NCBI GenBank assembly: GCA_963733915.1
Contig: CAVTEP010000009.1
Location: forward strand, 62,001 to 126,000
Direction: 5' to 3'
Length of the DNA: 64,000 bases
DNA from: Sulfomarinibacter sp963733915
GTDB lineage: Bacteria > Acidobacteriota > Thermoanaerobaculia > Thermoanaerobaculales > Sulfomarinibacteraceae
Numbering within the stretch: the stretch's first letter is position 1; the number at the start of each line of letters is the position of its first letter. Below, one piece after another: positions 53,875-62,767 of this stretch. Below the pieces are notes generated by a model. That model did no database searches. It worked only from the letters and a program-made list of their open reading frames with translations, and had not been told where the DNA came from. Both the position numbers and the translations under genes were made by a program.

Positions 53875-54150
53875 TGCGGCCGGATGGACCGGTTGGTGGC
53901 GGTGCGGAAGGAGGGAGTCGGAACCACAGAGACACAGAGGCACAGAGAAAACACAGAGGTCATTTTTTGAAGTGGCGCTCCTGAAGGTCCACTCAATGAG
54001 AGGTTGCAGCCCCGCGACCGGCTGCCAAGCGATATTTTGAAAAAACTCTGTGCGGCTCTGTGTCTCTCTGTGCCTCTGTGGTTTTGCCTCCTTCGCAGCC
54101 CAAAGCTCCCGAGGCGCCGGTCGCTCAAAGGGCGGATGGGCGGCATTCCT
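53875..54150 (+). repeat. direct repeat copy A flanking the nnrU-like gene, containing a CACAGAG element
   Basis: This segment aligns without gaps to 54886-55161 (constant offset 1011 bp), with a few mismatches. It contains a CACAGAG-type octamer inverted-arm element: left arm from 53923, right arm CTCTGTG units to about 54082, with an ~85-bp loop shared with copy B. It ends with GGGCGGATGGGCGGCATTCC, the core/arm junction also seen in the heptamer elements. No gene is seen in the 53851-54183 gap. Confidence 0.9.
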
Positions 54151-54183
54151 GGTTCCCAATTCACCAAAGCTATACTCTCCCCC

Positions 54184-54861
54184 ATGATCCTCACCCTCAT
54201 CATCGTGTTCTCGCTCTTGTTTGTGCTCACCCACTTTGCGCTGAGCCACGGCGCCGTCCGCCAAGGCCTGGTGGACAAGCTCGGTCAATGGCCGTTCCGG
54301 GGGCTGTACTCGCTGGTGTCCTTTGGGACCCTGGGACCCGCGGCGGTTCTGTGGTGGCAGAACCGCCACCTCGGTCCAGTGCTCTGGGAGCTGCCGTTCT
54401 GGCCGGAACGGATCATTGCCGCGGCGTTGATGCTCTTCGCCCTGTTCCTGTTTTTCCAGTCACTGGCAACCCCGAGCCCGGCCAGCATGGCGCCGGCCAA
54501 GAACGCGGTACGCGGCGTGCTCCGCATCACCCGCCACCCGATGAACATGGCCCTCGCGCTCTGGGGTCTCGCCCACCTGCTCGCCAACGGTACCCTCGGC
54601 GACCTGGCGTTCTTCGCTTCCTTTGTCGTGGTGGGCGTCCTCGGCGCCTACCACATGGACGCCCGTCTCAAACGGCAGAAGGGTGAGGGCTTCGTGGAGT
54701 TTTGCCGCCAAACCTCGGTACTGCCGTTTTCCGCCATTCTGCGCGGCCGCAACCGCCTCGCCATTGACGAGCTTGCGTTTCCTCTCGCTCTGATCGCCAT
54801 CGCGGTGTTTGTCCTGCTCACCCTCTTCCACAGCCGTTTCTTCGGCGGGGGGCTGTACTAG
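54184..54861 (+). CDS. NnrU-family membrane protein
   Basis: 225 residues with five to six transmembrane segments. RITRHPMNMALALWGLAHLLANG is the NnrU/isoprenylcysteine-methyltransferase-like signature (R-x-x-RHPxN). NnrU was described near nitric oxide reductase genes in denitrifiers; its exact role is unsettled. No nor or nir gene is nearby. TATACT lies 7 nt before the ATG without a Shine-Dalgarno sequence. The gene is bracketed by ~280-bp direct repeats, so it could be lost or amplified by recombination. Confidence 0.85.
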   Translation: MILTLIIVFSLLFVLTHFALSHGAVRQGLVDKLGQWPFRGLYSLVSFGTLGPAAVLWWQNRHLGPVLWELPFWPERIIAAALMLFALFLFFQSLATPSPASMAPAKNAVRGVLRITRHPMNMALALWGLAHLLANGTLGDLAFFASFVVVGVLGAYHMDARLKRQKGEGFVEFCRQTSVLPFSAILRGRNRLAIDELAFPLALIAIAVFVLLTLFHSRFFGGGLY

Positions 54862-54885
54862 CCCGATTCCGGAACCTGCGTCAAC

Positions 54886-55161
54886 TGCGGCCGGATGGAT
54901 CGGTTGGTGGCGGTGCGGGAGGAGGGAGTCGGAACCACAGAGACACAGAGGCACAGAGAAAACACAGAGGTCATTTTTTGAAGTGGCGCTCCTGAAGGTC
55001 CACTCAATGAGAGGTTGTAGGCGCGCGACCAGCTGCCAAGCGATATTTTGAAAAAACTTTGTGCGGCTCTGTGTCTCTCTGTGCCTCTGTGGTTCTTCCT
55101 CCTTCCCAACCCAATGTTCCTGATCCACTGGTCGCTCAAAGGGCGGGTGGGCGGCATTCCC
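54886..55161 (+). repeat. direct repeat copy B flanking the nnrU-like gene, containing a CACAGAG element
   Basis: Second copy of the 53875-54150 segment at a constant offset of 1011 bp, including the CACAGAG arms (left from 54934, right to about 55093) and the same loop. Copy B is immediately followed by an expanded heptamer array (55162-55209). Nothing else is seen in the 54862-55229 gap. Confidence 0.9.
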
Positions 55162-55209
55162 AAATCCCCAATTCCCAATTCCTAATTCCTAATTCCTAAT
55201 TCCTAATTC
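55162..55209. repeat. heptamer array (ATTCCTA type)
   Basis: AATTCCC followed by five AATTCCT units runs to just before the cinA-like start. The matching place in copy A has only one or two such units, so the array accounts for the ~36-bp length difference between the two copies. Confidence 0.85.
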
Positions 55210-55229
55210 GTCAGGGCTATACTCCTCCG

Positions 55230-55967
55230 ATGACAACCGCGGCTGCCATCATCATCGGGGACGAGATCCTGTCCGGCAAGGTGCGAGACGCCAACGCCGC
55301 GCCGCTCATCGACCTGTTCGCCGAGATCGGAGTCGAGCTGCAACGGATCTCCTACATCGGCGACACCGAGGACGAAATCGTTGCCGAGGTGCGGGCCTGC
55401 GCCGAGCGCTTTGACGCCGTGATCACCTCGGGTGGCGTCGGACCGACCCACGACGACCGCACCGTGGCCTCCATTTCCAAGGCCTTCGGAGTGGCTGTCG
55501 AACGCCACCCGGACCTGGTGAAGATGATCCAGGCCTGGTGGGGCGAACGACTCACCGATGCGGCGCTCCGAATGGCCGATATCCCCGCCGGCAGCAGGCT
55601 CGTCTACTCGAACGACGGGCTGATTCCACTGGTGGCCTTCAAAAACGTCTATATCTTCCCGGGCATCCCCCGCCTTTTCGCCGCCAAGATCATCGCCCTC
55701 CGCGGCGAGCTCGAGGGTTCGCCGAAGCACCTCGCCCACCTCTTTCTGAGTTCCGATGAAAGCGCCATCGCCGACCGTCTGTCGGCCGTCGACAGTGCGT
55801 GCCCGGAGGTCAAGATCGGCAGCTATCCGCGATCCGAGGGCGAGGACCATCGGGTGTGGATCACGATCGAGTCCGTCGATCCGGCCGCAGTCGACAGTGC
55901 CGTGAATCGCCTGCTCGAAGTCCTCGATGCAAACGAGATCGTTCGCGTTGAACGTCTCAACGTTTGA
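55230..55967 (+). CDS. CinA N-terminal / MoCF-biosynthesis domain protein
   Basis: 245 residues. The MoCF fold is shown by AAIIIGDEILSGKVRDAN and ITSGGVGPTHDDRT, the molybdopterin- or nucleotide-binding motifs shared by MoeA/MogA and CinA. The C-terminal nicotinamide-nucleotide amidase domain of full CinA is absent. Stand-alone members are annotated as molybdopterin-binding or as ADP-ribose/FAD pyrophosphatase-like; I cannot choose. TATACT lies 6 nt before the ATG and there is no Shine-Dalgarno sequence. The final residues VERLNV and the TGA are part of an AACGTTTG-type octamer array. Confidence 0.85.
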   Translation: MTTAAAIIIGDEILSGKVRDANAAPLIDLFAEIGVELQRISYIGDTEDEIVAEVRACAERFDAVITSGGVGPTHDDRTVASISKAFGVAVERHPDLVKMIQAWWGERLTDAALRMADIPAGSRLVYSNDGLIPLVAFKNVYIFPGIPRLFAAKIIALRGELEGSPKHLAHLFLSSDESAIADRLSAVDSACPEVKIGSYPRSEGEDHRVWITIESVDPAAVDSAVNRLLEVLDANEIVRVERLNV

Positions 55968-55983
55968 ACGTTTTGTCGTTTGA
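55948..55983. repeat. octamer array (AACGTTTG type) at the end of the CinA-like gene
   Basis: GTTGAACGTCTCAACGTTTG then AACGTTTTGTCGTTTGA. Related to the arrays at 49175 and 58036. It encodes the C-terminus and stop of the CinA-like protein. Confidence 0.75.
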
Positions 55984-56028
55984 TGGACACGGAATTCCAG
56001 TTCATTCGGCGGCGTTTCCGGTGCTGAC

Positions 56029-57996
56029 ATGATCACCAACGATTCGCAGACCCGGGAATGGATCGACTACGTCACGGAAATCCGGCGCCGTCCGGAGACG
56101 CCGTTTGCGGAGCAGTTGACGCGCTTCAACGAAATCTATGCCGGCCGCAGCCCGGGTCTACCGCCGCCACCGGCCTGGGTGCCCGACGCCGAAAGGCTCG
56201 AGTTTTCAAACCTCAGCGTCTTCATGCGCGAGCTCGGGATCGACGACTACCGTGACCTGCACCGTTGGTCGACCGAGCACCGCGTCGAGTTCTGGAATCG
56301 CACGATCGAACGGCTCGGAATCGTCTTTTCGCGGCGGCCCGACGACATCCTCGACCTCAGCGCCGGCGCGCGACAGCCGCTCTGGCTGCCGGGCGCCGAG
56401 CTCAACATCTCCTCGAGCTGCTTTCAGCCATTCGACTGCAGCCTCGCCGTCGTGGTCGGCCGCGAGGGTTCGACCGAGGTCGAGGCGGTAACCTACGGCG
56501 AGCTCGAAGAGCTGGTCAACCGGGTCGCCAACGGCCTCGTTGCGCACGGTTTCGAGACGGGTGATGCGATCGCGCTCTACATGCCCATGAACCTCGAGTG
56601 CGTGGCGGCCTACCTGGGCATCATCCGCGCCGGGTGCGCGGTGGTCTCGATCGCCGACAGCTTTGCGCCACCGGAGCTGCAACGGCGCCTCGAGATCGCC
56701 GACGCCGCCGGCATCGTCACCGTCTCGAGCTTCGACCGCGGCGGACGGTCCATCGAACTGTATGACACGGTCTGCAAAGCGGCTGCGCCGCGCGCGATCG
56801 TCATCGATGGACGCGATACGGAAACCCCGGTGCTCAGAGATGGCGACCTTCGGTGGGATGGGTTTCTGAGCGACGCCTCCACCTTCGAGCCGGTGGTCGC
56901 GATACCGTCCACAGTTACAAACATCCTCTTTTCGTCCGGCACCACCGGCGATCCCAAGGCCATCCCGTGGACCCAACTGACGCCCATCAAGGCCGCCATG
57001 GACGGCCACTTTCATCACGACATCCAGGCCGGCGACGTGGTCGCGTGGCCCACCAACATCGGTTGGATGATGGGGCCGTGGCTGATCTACGCCACACTCA
57101 TCAACCGCGCCTGCGTTGCGCTCTACGAGGGTCTTCCATCGGGGCCGGGCTTTACCGACTTCGTCCGCCGTGCCGGAGTCAGCACGCTCGGCGTGGTTCC
57201 ATCGCTGGTCCGGGCGTGGCGCGACTCCGGAGCGTGCGAGGGCGTCGATTGGTCTCTGATCCGCGTTTTCTCCTCGACCGGCGAACCGTCCAACCGTCGC
57301 GATTACCTGTGGCTGATGAGCCGCGCCGGCTACCGTGCGCCGGTCATCGAGTACTGCGGCGGTACCGAGATCGGCGGTGGACACCTCACGGGCGCCGTGT
57401 TGCAGCCGTGCTCGCCCGCGACTTTCTCGACCCCGGCACTCGGTCTCGATGTCGCGATCCTCGAAGATGACGGATGTCCGGTCGCCGACGGCGGCGAGGG
57501 CGAGCTTTTTCTGGTGCCGCCGTCGATAGGGCTGTCGCAGGCGCTCCTCAACCGCGACCATGACGCGGTCTACTACGACGGCTGTCCGACCGGCGCCGGC
57601 GGCGTGGTGCTGCGGCGCCACGGCGACCAGGTCACGCGACTGCCGGGCGGGTATTATCGCGCGCAGGGCCGCGCCGACGACACCATGAACCTGGGCGGCA
57701 TCAAGGTCTCGTCGCTCGAGCTCGAGCGGGTGCTCGAATGCCACCCTGAAGTTGACGAGGCGGCGGCGGTCGCGGTCCAGCCCGAGGGCGAGGGCGCCGA
57801 GAAGCTGGTCGTCTTTGTGGTGCCGGACGGCGAGCCGGACCGCGACACTCTCCAGCGGGAGCTCGGCAAGGCGCTGGCAAAGGAGCTCAATCCCCTTTTC
57901 AAGGTCCACGACCTGGTGCTCGTCGACTCCCTCCCGCGCACCGCATCTAACAAACTCATGCGCCGCGAGTTACGTCAGCAATACCGCAAACGGTAG
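56029..57996 (+). CDS. AMP-forming acyl-CoA synthetase of the acetyl/acetoacetyl-CoA synthetase type
   Basis: 655 residues. An N-terminal cap typical of acetyl-CoA synthetases (STEHRVEFWNRTIERLGIVF) precedes the adenylation core. Motifs are FSSGTTGDPKAIPW (P-loop, A3), YCGGTEIGGG (A5), YYRAQGRADDTMNLGGIKVSSLELE (A7-A8 hinge) and catalytic Lys in RTASNKLMRRELR (A10). The best overall resemblance is to the ACS/AacS group and plant AAE17/18-like proteins. The product may be acetyl-CoA or acetoacetyl-CoA; the mevalonate genes 3 kb downstream make acetoacetate an attractive but unproven substrate. Confidence 0.8.
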   Translation: MITNDSQTREWIDYVTEIRRRPETPFAEQLTRFNEIYAGRSPGLPPPPAWVPDAERLEFSNLSVFMRELGIDDYRDLHRWSTEHRVEFWNRTIERLGIVFSRRPDDILDLSAGARQPLWLPGAELNISSSCFQPFDCSLAVVVGREGSTEVEAVTYGELEELVNRVANGLVAHGFETGDAIALYMPMNLECVAAYLGIIRAGCAVVSIADSFAPPELQRRLEIADAAGIVTVSSFDRGGRSIELYDTVCKAAAPRAIVIDGRDTETPVLRDGDLRWDGFLSDASTFEPVVAIPSTVTNILFSSGTTGDPKAIPWTQLTPIKAAMDGHFHHDIQAGDVVAWPTNIGWMMGPWLIYATLINRACVALYEGLPSGPGFTDFVRRAGVSTLGVVPSLVRAWRDSGACEGVDWSLIRVFSSTGEPSNRRDYLWLMSRAGYRAPVIEYCGGTEIGGGHLTGAVLQPCSPATFSTPALGLDVAILEDDGCPVADGGEGELFLVPPSIGLSQALLNRDHDAVYYDGCPTGAGGVVLRRHGDQVTRLPGGYYRAQGRADDTMNLGGIKVSSLELERVLECHPEVDEAAAVAVQPEGEGAEKLVVFVVPDGEPDRDTLQRELGKALAKELNPLFKVHDLVLVDSLPRTASNKLMRRELRQQYRKR

Positions 57997-58035
57997 CTGC
58001 CGGATGCCGTCATCGCACAGGAATATGGTGAGAAA

Positions 58036-58073
58036 AACGTTGAAACGTTTGAACGTTCAACGTTCGAACGTTG
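58036..58073. repeat. octamer array (AACGTTTG/AACGTTC type)
   Basis: AACGTTGAAACGTTTG, AACGTTC, AACGTTCG, AACGTTG in tandem, upstream of the D-serine-dehydratase-like gene. The same unit family occurs at 49175 and 55948. Confidence 0.78.
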
Positions 58074-58096
58074 TTCCTCTCTGATACCCTCCGGAA

Positions 58097-59215
58097 ATGT
58101 GGCTTGACGAGCTTTCGACTCCCGCAGCGTTGGTCGATCTCGATCGCCTCGAGAGCAACGCGGCCCGGATGGCGGAGAAGGCGATCAGGCTGGGCGTCCG
58201 GCTTCGCCCGCACGTCAAAACCCACAAGTGTGTCGAGGCGGCCCGCATCCAGACCGACCTCCACTTTGGCGGCGTTACCGTTTCCACCCTGGCCGAAGGG
58301 CAGGCCTTCGCCGCAGCCGGTTTCACCGACATCACCTATGCGGTGCCGATTGCGCCGCAGAAGATCGCCGAAGCGGCCGATCTGAACGCCGAGATCGACT
58401 CCTTCAATCTCGTCGTCGACCACCCAGATACTGTTCGGGCCATCGAGGAGCTGGCCGCGTCCCGCGGCGCCGTCTTGCCTGTCTTTCTCGAAATCGACTG
58501 CGGTGGTGGCCGCTCCGGCGTCGAGCCGTCGAGTGACCTGGCCCAGGTCCTCGTGAGACAACTCGCCGAATCCGATTGCATCGACTTCCGTGGTCTGCTG
58601 ACCCACGCCGGCCACGCGTACCGCGCCCGCTCGCGCACCGAAGCCTTCGAGGTGGCCTGCGAGGAACGCAATCTGATGGCGGCCTTTGCCGCCGAAGTGC
58701 GCGATCTCGGAATATCTGTCTCCGAGCTCAGCGTCGGCTCGACCCCAACGATTCGCGCCATCGACGACCTCACAGGCATCACCGAGGTCCGACCGGGAAA
58801 CTACCTCTTCTATGACGCCTTCCAGACCGCCATCGGCAGCTGCGCCGTCGATGACGTCGCGTTTTCGGTGCTGGCGACCGTGATCAGCGTCAACCCCGAA
58901 CAGGAGCGCGCCGTCATCGACGCCGGCGCCCTCGCGCTCAGCAAAGACCCCGGTCCGACCCACCTCGACCCATACTGCGGGTTCGGGCTGCCGGTGACCA
59001 TCGAAGATCAGCACCCCCTGCCCGGGCTACGACTGATCACGTTGACCCAGGAGCACGGGACTCTTACCGGCCCCGGCGTCGCGGCCCTCCGCCCCGGCAC
59101 CCGAATTCGAATCCTGCCCAACCACTCCTGCCTGTCGGCGGCCTGCTTTGACCGTTACCACGTCCTGCACGGCACCGAGGTCGTGGACGAGTGGCGCCCC
59201 GTGCGGGGTTGGTAG
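58097..59215 (+). CDS. D-serine dehydratase / D-threonine aldolase-like PLP enzyme
   Basis: 372 residues. The fold-type III N-terminus has LRPHVKTHK with the PLP-binding Lys41. The C-terminal metal site is H343-x-C345 in LPNHSCLSA, as in DSD1-type D-serine dehydratases where His and Cys bind zinc. FGGVTVSTLAEG and DCGGGRSGV also fit. The enzyme probably splits or dehydrates a D-beta-hydroxy amino acid. TACCCT lies 6 nt before the ATG. It is not obviously linked to the isoprenoid genes that follow. Confidence 0.85.
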   Translation: MWLDELSTPAALVDLDRLESNAARMAEKAIRLGVRLRPHVKTHKCVEAARIQTDLHFGGVTVSTLAEGQAFAAAGFTDITYAVPIAPQKIAEAADLNAEIDSFNLVVDHPDTVRAIEELAASRGAVLPVFLEIDCGGGRSGVEPSSDLAQVLVRQLAESDCIDFRGLLTHAGHAYRARSRTEAFEVACEERNLMAAFAAEVRDLGISVSELSVGSTPTIRAIDDLTGITEVRPGNYLFYDAFQTAIGSCAVDDVAFSVLATVISVNPEQERAVIDAGALALSKDPGPTHLDPYCGFGLPVTIEDQHPLPGLRLITLTQEHGTLTGPGVAALRPGTRIRILPNHSCLSAACFDRYHVLHGTEVVDEWRPVRGW

Positions 59216-59221
59216 TACCCG

Positions 59222-59250
59222 CCCACCCACCCGATGCTGGATGCTGAATA
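59222..59250. repeat. remnant element: CCCGCCCACCCACCC core plus two GATGCTG heptamers
   Basis: The C-rich core motif of the heptamer elements is followed by GATGCTGGATGCTGAATAG. Only one side is visible, so this looks like a decayed or truncated element. Confidence 0.5.
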
Positions 59251-59332
59251 GTGGAATCGTCTGCCACGTCGAAGGCTGGGCTGCGGCTCGCGGGGTATTT
59301 CACTCTATGGAGTCACACCGGCGTGGAATAGT

Positions 59333-59361
59333 TTGAACTTGGAAATCATTCCTGGTATTAG
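59333..59361 (+). promoter_or_regulatory. candidate promoter of the isoprenoid/hopanoid operon
   Basis: TTGAAC (59333-59338) and TATTAG (59356-59361) are spaced 17 bp apart in a locally AT-richer stretch, about 39 bp before the squalene/phytoene synthase ATG. Four of six bases match at each hexamer. Confidence 0.4.
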
Positions 59362-59399
59362 TGTCGGCCCTACATTCGGTGGATCGGAGGTATTCAGAC

Positions 59400-60533
59400 A
59401 TGCAGTACGCGGTACCGCAGCGGGCTGACGGATCCTCGATCGGCAGCCTGGCCGGACCGGATCTTCACCTGATCGAGAGCCGTCATATTCACGAACATCT
59501 GCTCGCCGGGGTGTCGAGGACCTTTGCGTTTACGATTCCGCAGCTGCCGGACGGGCTGCGAGAAGCGGTCACCAATGCATATCTCCTGTGCCGGACAGCC
59601 GACACGATCGAGGACGATCCGGGCCTAGACTCTGAAAGCAAGGACGGGTTCCTCCGGCAGTTTCTAGGTACGCTGGAGACCGGTCGCGGCGCCGAGGACT
59701 TTGCCCGCGGACTGTATCCGAGCCTGGCGCCGAGCACTCTCGCGGCGGAGAAGGAACTGGTCCGGGAAAGCCCACGGGTTCTGCGCGCAACTCAAAACCT
59801 GGCGCGGCGCCAGCAGCGGGCTATCCACCGCTGCGTGTCGACGATGAGCTCCGGGATGAGCTATTTCGAGCGCGGCCGGAAGCGCACCGGTCTGGCCGAT
59901 GTGCCCGAGCTCGAGCGCTACTGTTATTTCGTGGCCGGTGTCGTCGGCGAAATGCTGACCGAGCTCTTCTGTGACCACTCGCGGGATATCGACGCCAGGC
60001 GCGGCGAGCTCGAGGCGCGGGCGGTGAGCTTTGGTCTCGGCCTGCAGATGACCAACATCCTCAAGGACGTGTGGGAGGATCACGCGCACGGCGTCTGCTG
60101 GCTGCCGAGAGACATCTTTGCAGGCCACGGATACGACCTGGACCAGCTCGCCCCCCACCACAACGGCCGCGGCCCGGCGTTTGCTACTTCGATGCAGCAC
60201 CTGGTCGGCATTGCCCACCGCCACCTGCGAGAGGCGCTCGCCTACACGCTGATGATCCCCAGGAATGAACCCGGAATCCGGCGCTTTCTGATCTGGGCGG
60301 CACTGCTGGCAGTCTCGACACTACGCAAAATCTCGACCGACCCCTTGTTCGATTCGGGTGCGCAGGTTAAGGTGTCGCGCCGGAGGGTGAAAGCGATCGT
60401 GGCGCTCTCGAACGCGGTGATCCGCAGCGATGTCGGGCTCAGCGCCCTTTTCTATGGCGCTGCTCGCGGACTCCCGATCGAGAAAAACGACGGTTCGTCG
60501 ACTCCAGTTGGAAAGGAAACACCCACACCGTGA
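59400..60533 (+). CDS. squalene/phytoene synthase family protein
   Basis: 377 residues from ATG 59400 with GGAGG 9 nt upstream (an in-frame GTG lies 13 codons earlier). The two Mg-binding Asp motifs are D68TIED72 and D223VWED227 (in QMTNILKDVWED), and RYCYFVAGVVGEMLTELF matches the squalene/phytoene synthase YxxxVAGxVG stretch. It condenses two farnesyl (or geranylgeranyl) diphosphates; with HpnH downstream, squalene synthesis for hopanoids is most likely. Length is closer to squalene synthase than to HpnC/HpnD (about 280-300). The stop overlaps the HMG-CoA reductase-mevalonate kinase gene. Confidence 0.9.
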   Translation: MQYAVPQRADGSSIGSLAGPDLHLIESRHIHEHLLAGVSRTFAFTIPQLPDGLREAVTNAYLLCRTADTIEDDPGLDSESKDGFLRQFLGTLETGRGAEDFARGLYPSLAPSTLAAEKELVRESPRVLRATQNLARRQQRAIHRCVSTMSSGMSYFERGRKRTGLADVPELERYCYFVAGVVGEMLTELFCDHSRDIDARRGELEARAVSFGLGLQMTNILKDVWEDHAHGVCWLPRDIFAGHGYDLDQLAPHHNGRGPAFATSMQHLVGIAHRHLREALAYTLMIPRNEPGIRRFLIWAALLAVSTLRKISTDPLFDSGAQVKVSRRRVKAIVALSNAVIRSDVGLSALFYGAARGLPIEKNDGSSTPVGKETPTP

Positions 60534-62767
60534 GCAGCTCCTGCTTCCCCTCGTTTCACAAGCTGTCGGTTCAGGAACGGGTCCGCACGGTCCGTGATCG
60601 CGGCCTGCTGTCGTCGCAGGACTACAGGGCCTTGGTCAACGGCGAGACCATCCTCGACGTCAACGACGCCGACACCATGATTGAAAACGTCATTGGTGTC
60701 ATGGGTCTGCCCATCGGTCTCGGTCTCAACTTTCTGATCAACGGCAAGGACTACGTGGTGCCGATGGTGGTCGAGGAGCCGTCGATCGTCGCCGCTCTCA
60801 GCTTCGCCGCCAAGACCGCGCGCGTCGCCGGTGGTTTTGTTACCTCGAGCTCTGAGCCGATCCTGATCGGCCAGGTGCAGCTGGTCGACGTGCCGCACCC
60901 GAGCAAGGCGCGGCAGGCCCTCGAGCGGCGAAAGGACGAGGTCCTCAACCTCGCCAACGCCCTCCACCCCAGAATGGTGGCGAGGGGCGGCGGCGCCGTC
61001 GACCTCGAGGTCATACTCCATCCCGCCACCAGCGACACGGTCGAAATGTTGGTGGTGCACCTCCTCGTCGACACCCGCGATGCCATGGGCGCCAATCTGG
61101 TCAACACCATGTGCGAGGGAGTGGCCTCGTTCATCGAGAGCATCACCGGTGGACGGGTTTTTCTGCGCATCCTTTCAAATCTCGCGGACCGGTCGTTGGT
61201 GCGTGCGTCGGTGCGGATCCCAGTCGAGCACCTCGGCGTCAACGGATTCGACGGCGAACAGGTTCGCGATGGAATCGTCATTGCCAGCCAGTTCGCCGCC
61301 GTCGACGCCTACCGGGCGGCGACCCACAACAAGGGGATCATGAACGGCATCGATGCGGTGGCGCTGGCCACCGGCAACGATTGGCGCGCCGTCGAGGCCG
61401 GCGCCCACGCCTTTGCCGCGCGCGGCACTCATTACACCTCTCTCTCTCGCTGGAAGAAGTCCGAGGACGGTTCGCTGGCCGGCGAGATCGAGCTGCCGAT
61501 CCGGGTCGGCATAGTCGGCGGGCCGTTGCAGTCGAACCCCTCGGTGGCAATGAACCTTCGCCTCTCGAGGGTGGAATCGTCGCGCGAGCTCGCCGAGATG
61601 ATGGCCGCCGTCGGTCTCGCGCAAAACTTCTCCGCGCTCCGCGCCCTCGTCACTGAAGGCATCCAGCGGGGTCACATGACGCTCCATGCACGGAGCGTCG
61701 CCACCGCCGCCGGCGCCACGCCGGAGATCTTCGACGCCGTGGTCGAACAGCTGGTGGAGTCGGGCGAGATCAAGATCTGGAAGGCCGAAGAGGTGATCGG
61801 CCTGGTCAAGACCCAGATGGGTCACACCATCGCCCACGACGAGCGGGAGGAGATGGCGGCCGGCCACGGCAAGATCATCCTCTTCGGCGAGCACGCGGTG
61901 GTCTACGGCAGCCGCGCTATCGCGGCGCCGGTACCTCTGGCGGTACGGGCGCGGGTCGTCGACGAGGACGACGGGGTGTGGTTGGTTGTACCCCGGTGGG
62001 GAGTCGAGCAGAGGCTGCGCATGGACCCCGCCAAACAGATGTCCTTCGAGGTTCCGGCAGCACTGATTCTGCGCGAGCTCGGTCTGGCCGACCGTTCGAT
62101 GAGGATCGAGGTGTTTTCGGAGATCCCACGTGCCATGGGCCTCGGCGGTTCGGCCGCGGTGGCGGTGGCCATCATTCGCGCCCTGGACCAGCGCTTCGAG
62201 CTCGGACTCACCGACGATCAGGTCAATGCTCTCGCATTCCAATGCGAATGCGTCGCCCACGGTACGCCGTCCGGCATCGACAATACCGTCGCTACTTTTG
62301 GACAACCCCTCGTCTTCCGGAAAGGGGACCCGCCCGAGATCCATCCACTCCAGCTGACCGCGCCCCTCAGCTTCGTGATCGGCATGACCGGAGTCGAGGG
62401 CCTCACCGCCAAGATGGTGGCCAGGGTCCGCGACGGACGGCAGCGGAATCGCGATGTCTACGACACTGTCTTCAAGGGTATCGACGCCGTAACTCTACAG
62501 GCGATCGAGGCCATCAAGCGCTACGATCTCGAGCGTCTCGGCGAGCTCATGAACGTGTGCCAGGGGCTGCTCAACGGGCTCCAGGTTTCGAGCTGGGAGC
62601 TCGAAGAGCTGATCCAGATCGCGCGAGAGAACGGCGCCCTCGGCGCCAAGCTCACCGGCGGTGGCGGCGGCGGATCGATGATCGCCCTGTGTCCTGACGA
62701 CGCCGGTACGGTGATCGAGGCAATTCACAGCGCCGGCTACCAGGCGATGGAGGTGCGAATTGGCTGA
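60530..62767 (+). CDS. HMG-CoA reductase (class II) - mevalonate kinase fusion protein
   Basis: 745 residues from GTG 60530 overlapping the previous stop. Residues about 1-430 are a class II (bacterial-type) HMG-CoA reductase: catalytic Glu in VEEPSIVAALS, DAMGANLVNTMCEG, the Lys loop THNKGIMNGIDAVALATGNDW and catalytic His in RGHMTLHAR near 382. Residues about 440-745 are a mevalonate kinase: GHGKIILFGEHAVVYG (445-460), GHMP motif AMGLGGSAAVAVA (near 537-547), HGTPSGIDN (577-585) and KLTGGGGGGSM. Both parts keep their catalytic residues, and the frame is continuous without a stop. One chain would thus reduce HMG-CoA and phosphorylate the mevalonate formed. Confidence 0.93.
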   Translation: MSSSCFPSFHKLSVQERVRTVRDRGLLSSQDYRALVNGETILDVNDADTMIENVIGVMGLPIGLGLNFLINGKDYVVPMVVEEPSIVAALSFAAKTARVAGGFVTSSSEPILIGQVQLVDVPHPSKARQALERRKDEVLNLANALHPRMVARGGGAVDLEVILHPATSDTVEMLVVHLLVDTRDAMGANLVNTMCEGVASFIESITGGRVFLRILSNLADRSLVRASVRIPVEHLGVNGFDGEQVRDGIVIASQFAAVDAYRAATHNKGIMNGIDAVALATGNDWRAVEAGAHAFAARGTHYTSLSRWKKSEDGSLAGEIELPIRVGIVGGPLQSNPSVAMNLRLSRVESSRELAEMMAAVGLAQNFSALRALVTEGIQRGHMTLHARSVATAAGATPEIFDAVVEQLVESGEIKIWKAEEVIGLVKTQMGHTIAHDEREEMAAGHGKIILFGEHAVVYGSRAIAAPVPLAVRARVVDEDDGVWLVVPRWGVEQRLRMDPAKQMSFEVPAALILRELGLADRSMRIEVFSEIPRAMGLGGSAAVAVAIIRALDQRFELGLTDDQVNALAFQCECVAHGTPSGIDNTVATFGQPLVFRKGDPPEIHPLQLTAPLSFVIGMTGVEGLTAKMVARVRDGRQRNRDVYDTVFKGIDAVTLQAIEAIKRYDLERLGELMNVCQGLLNGLQVSSWELEELIQIARENGALGAKLTGGGGGGSMIALCPDDAGTVIEAIHSAGYQAMEVRIG

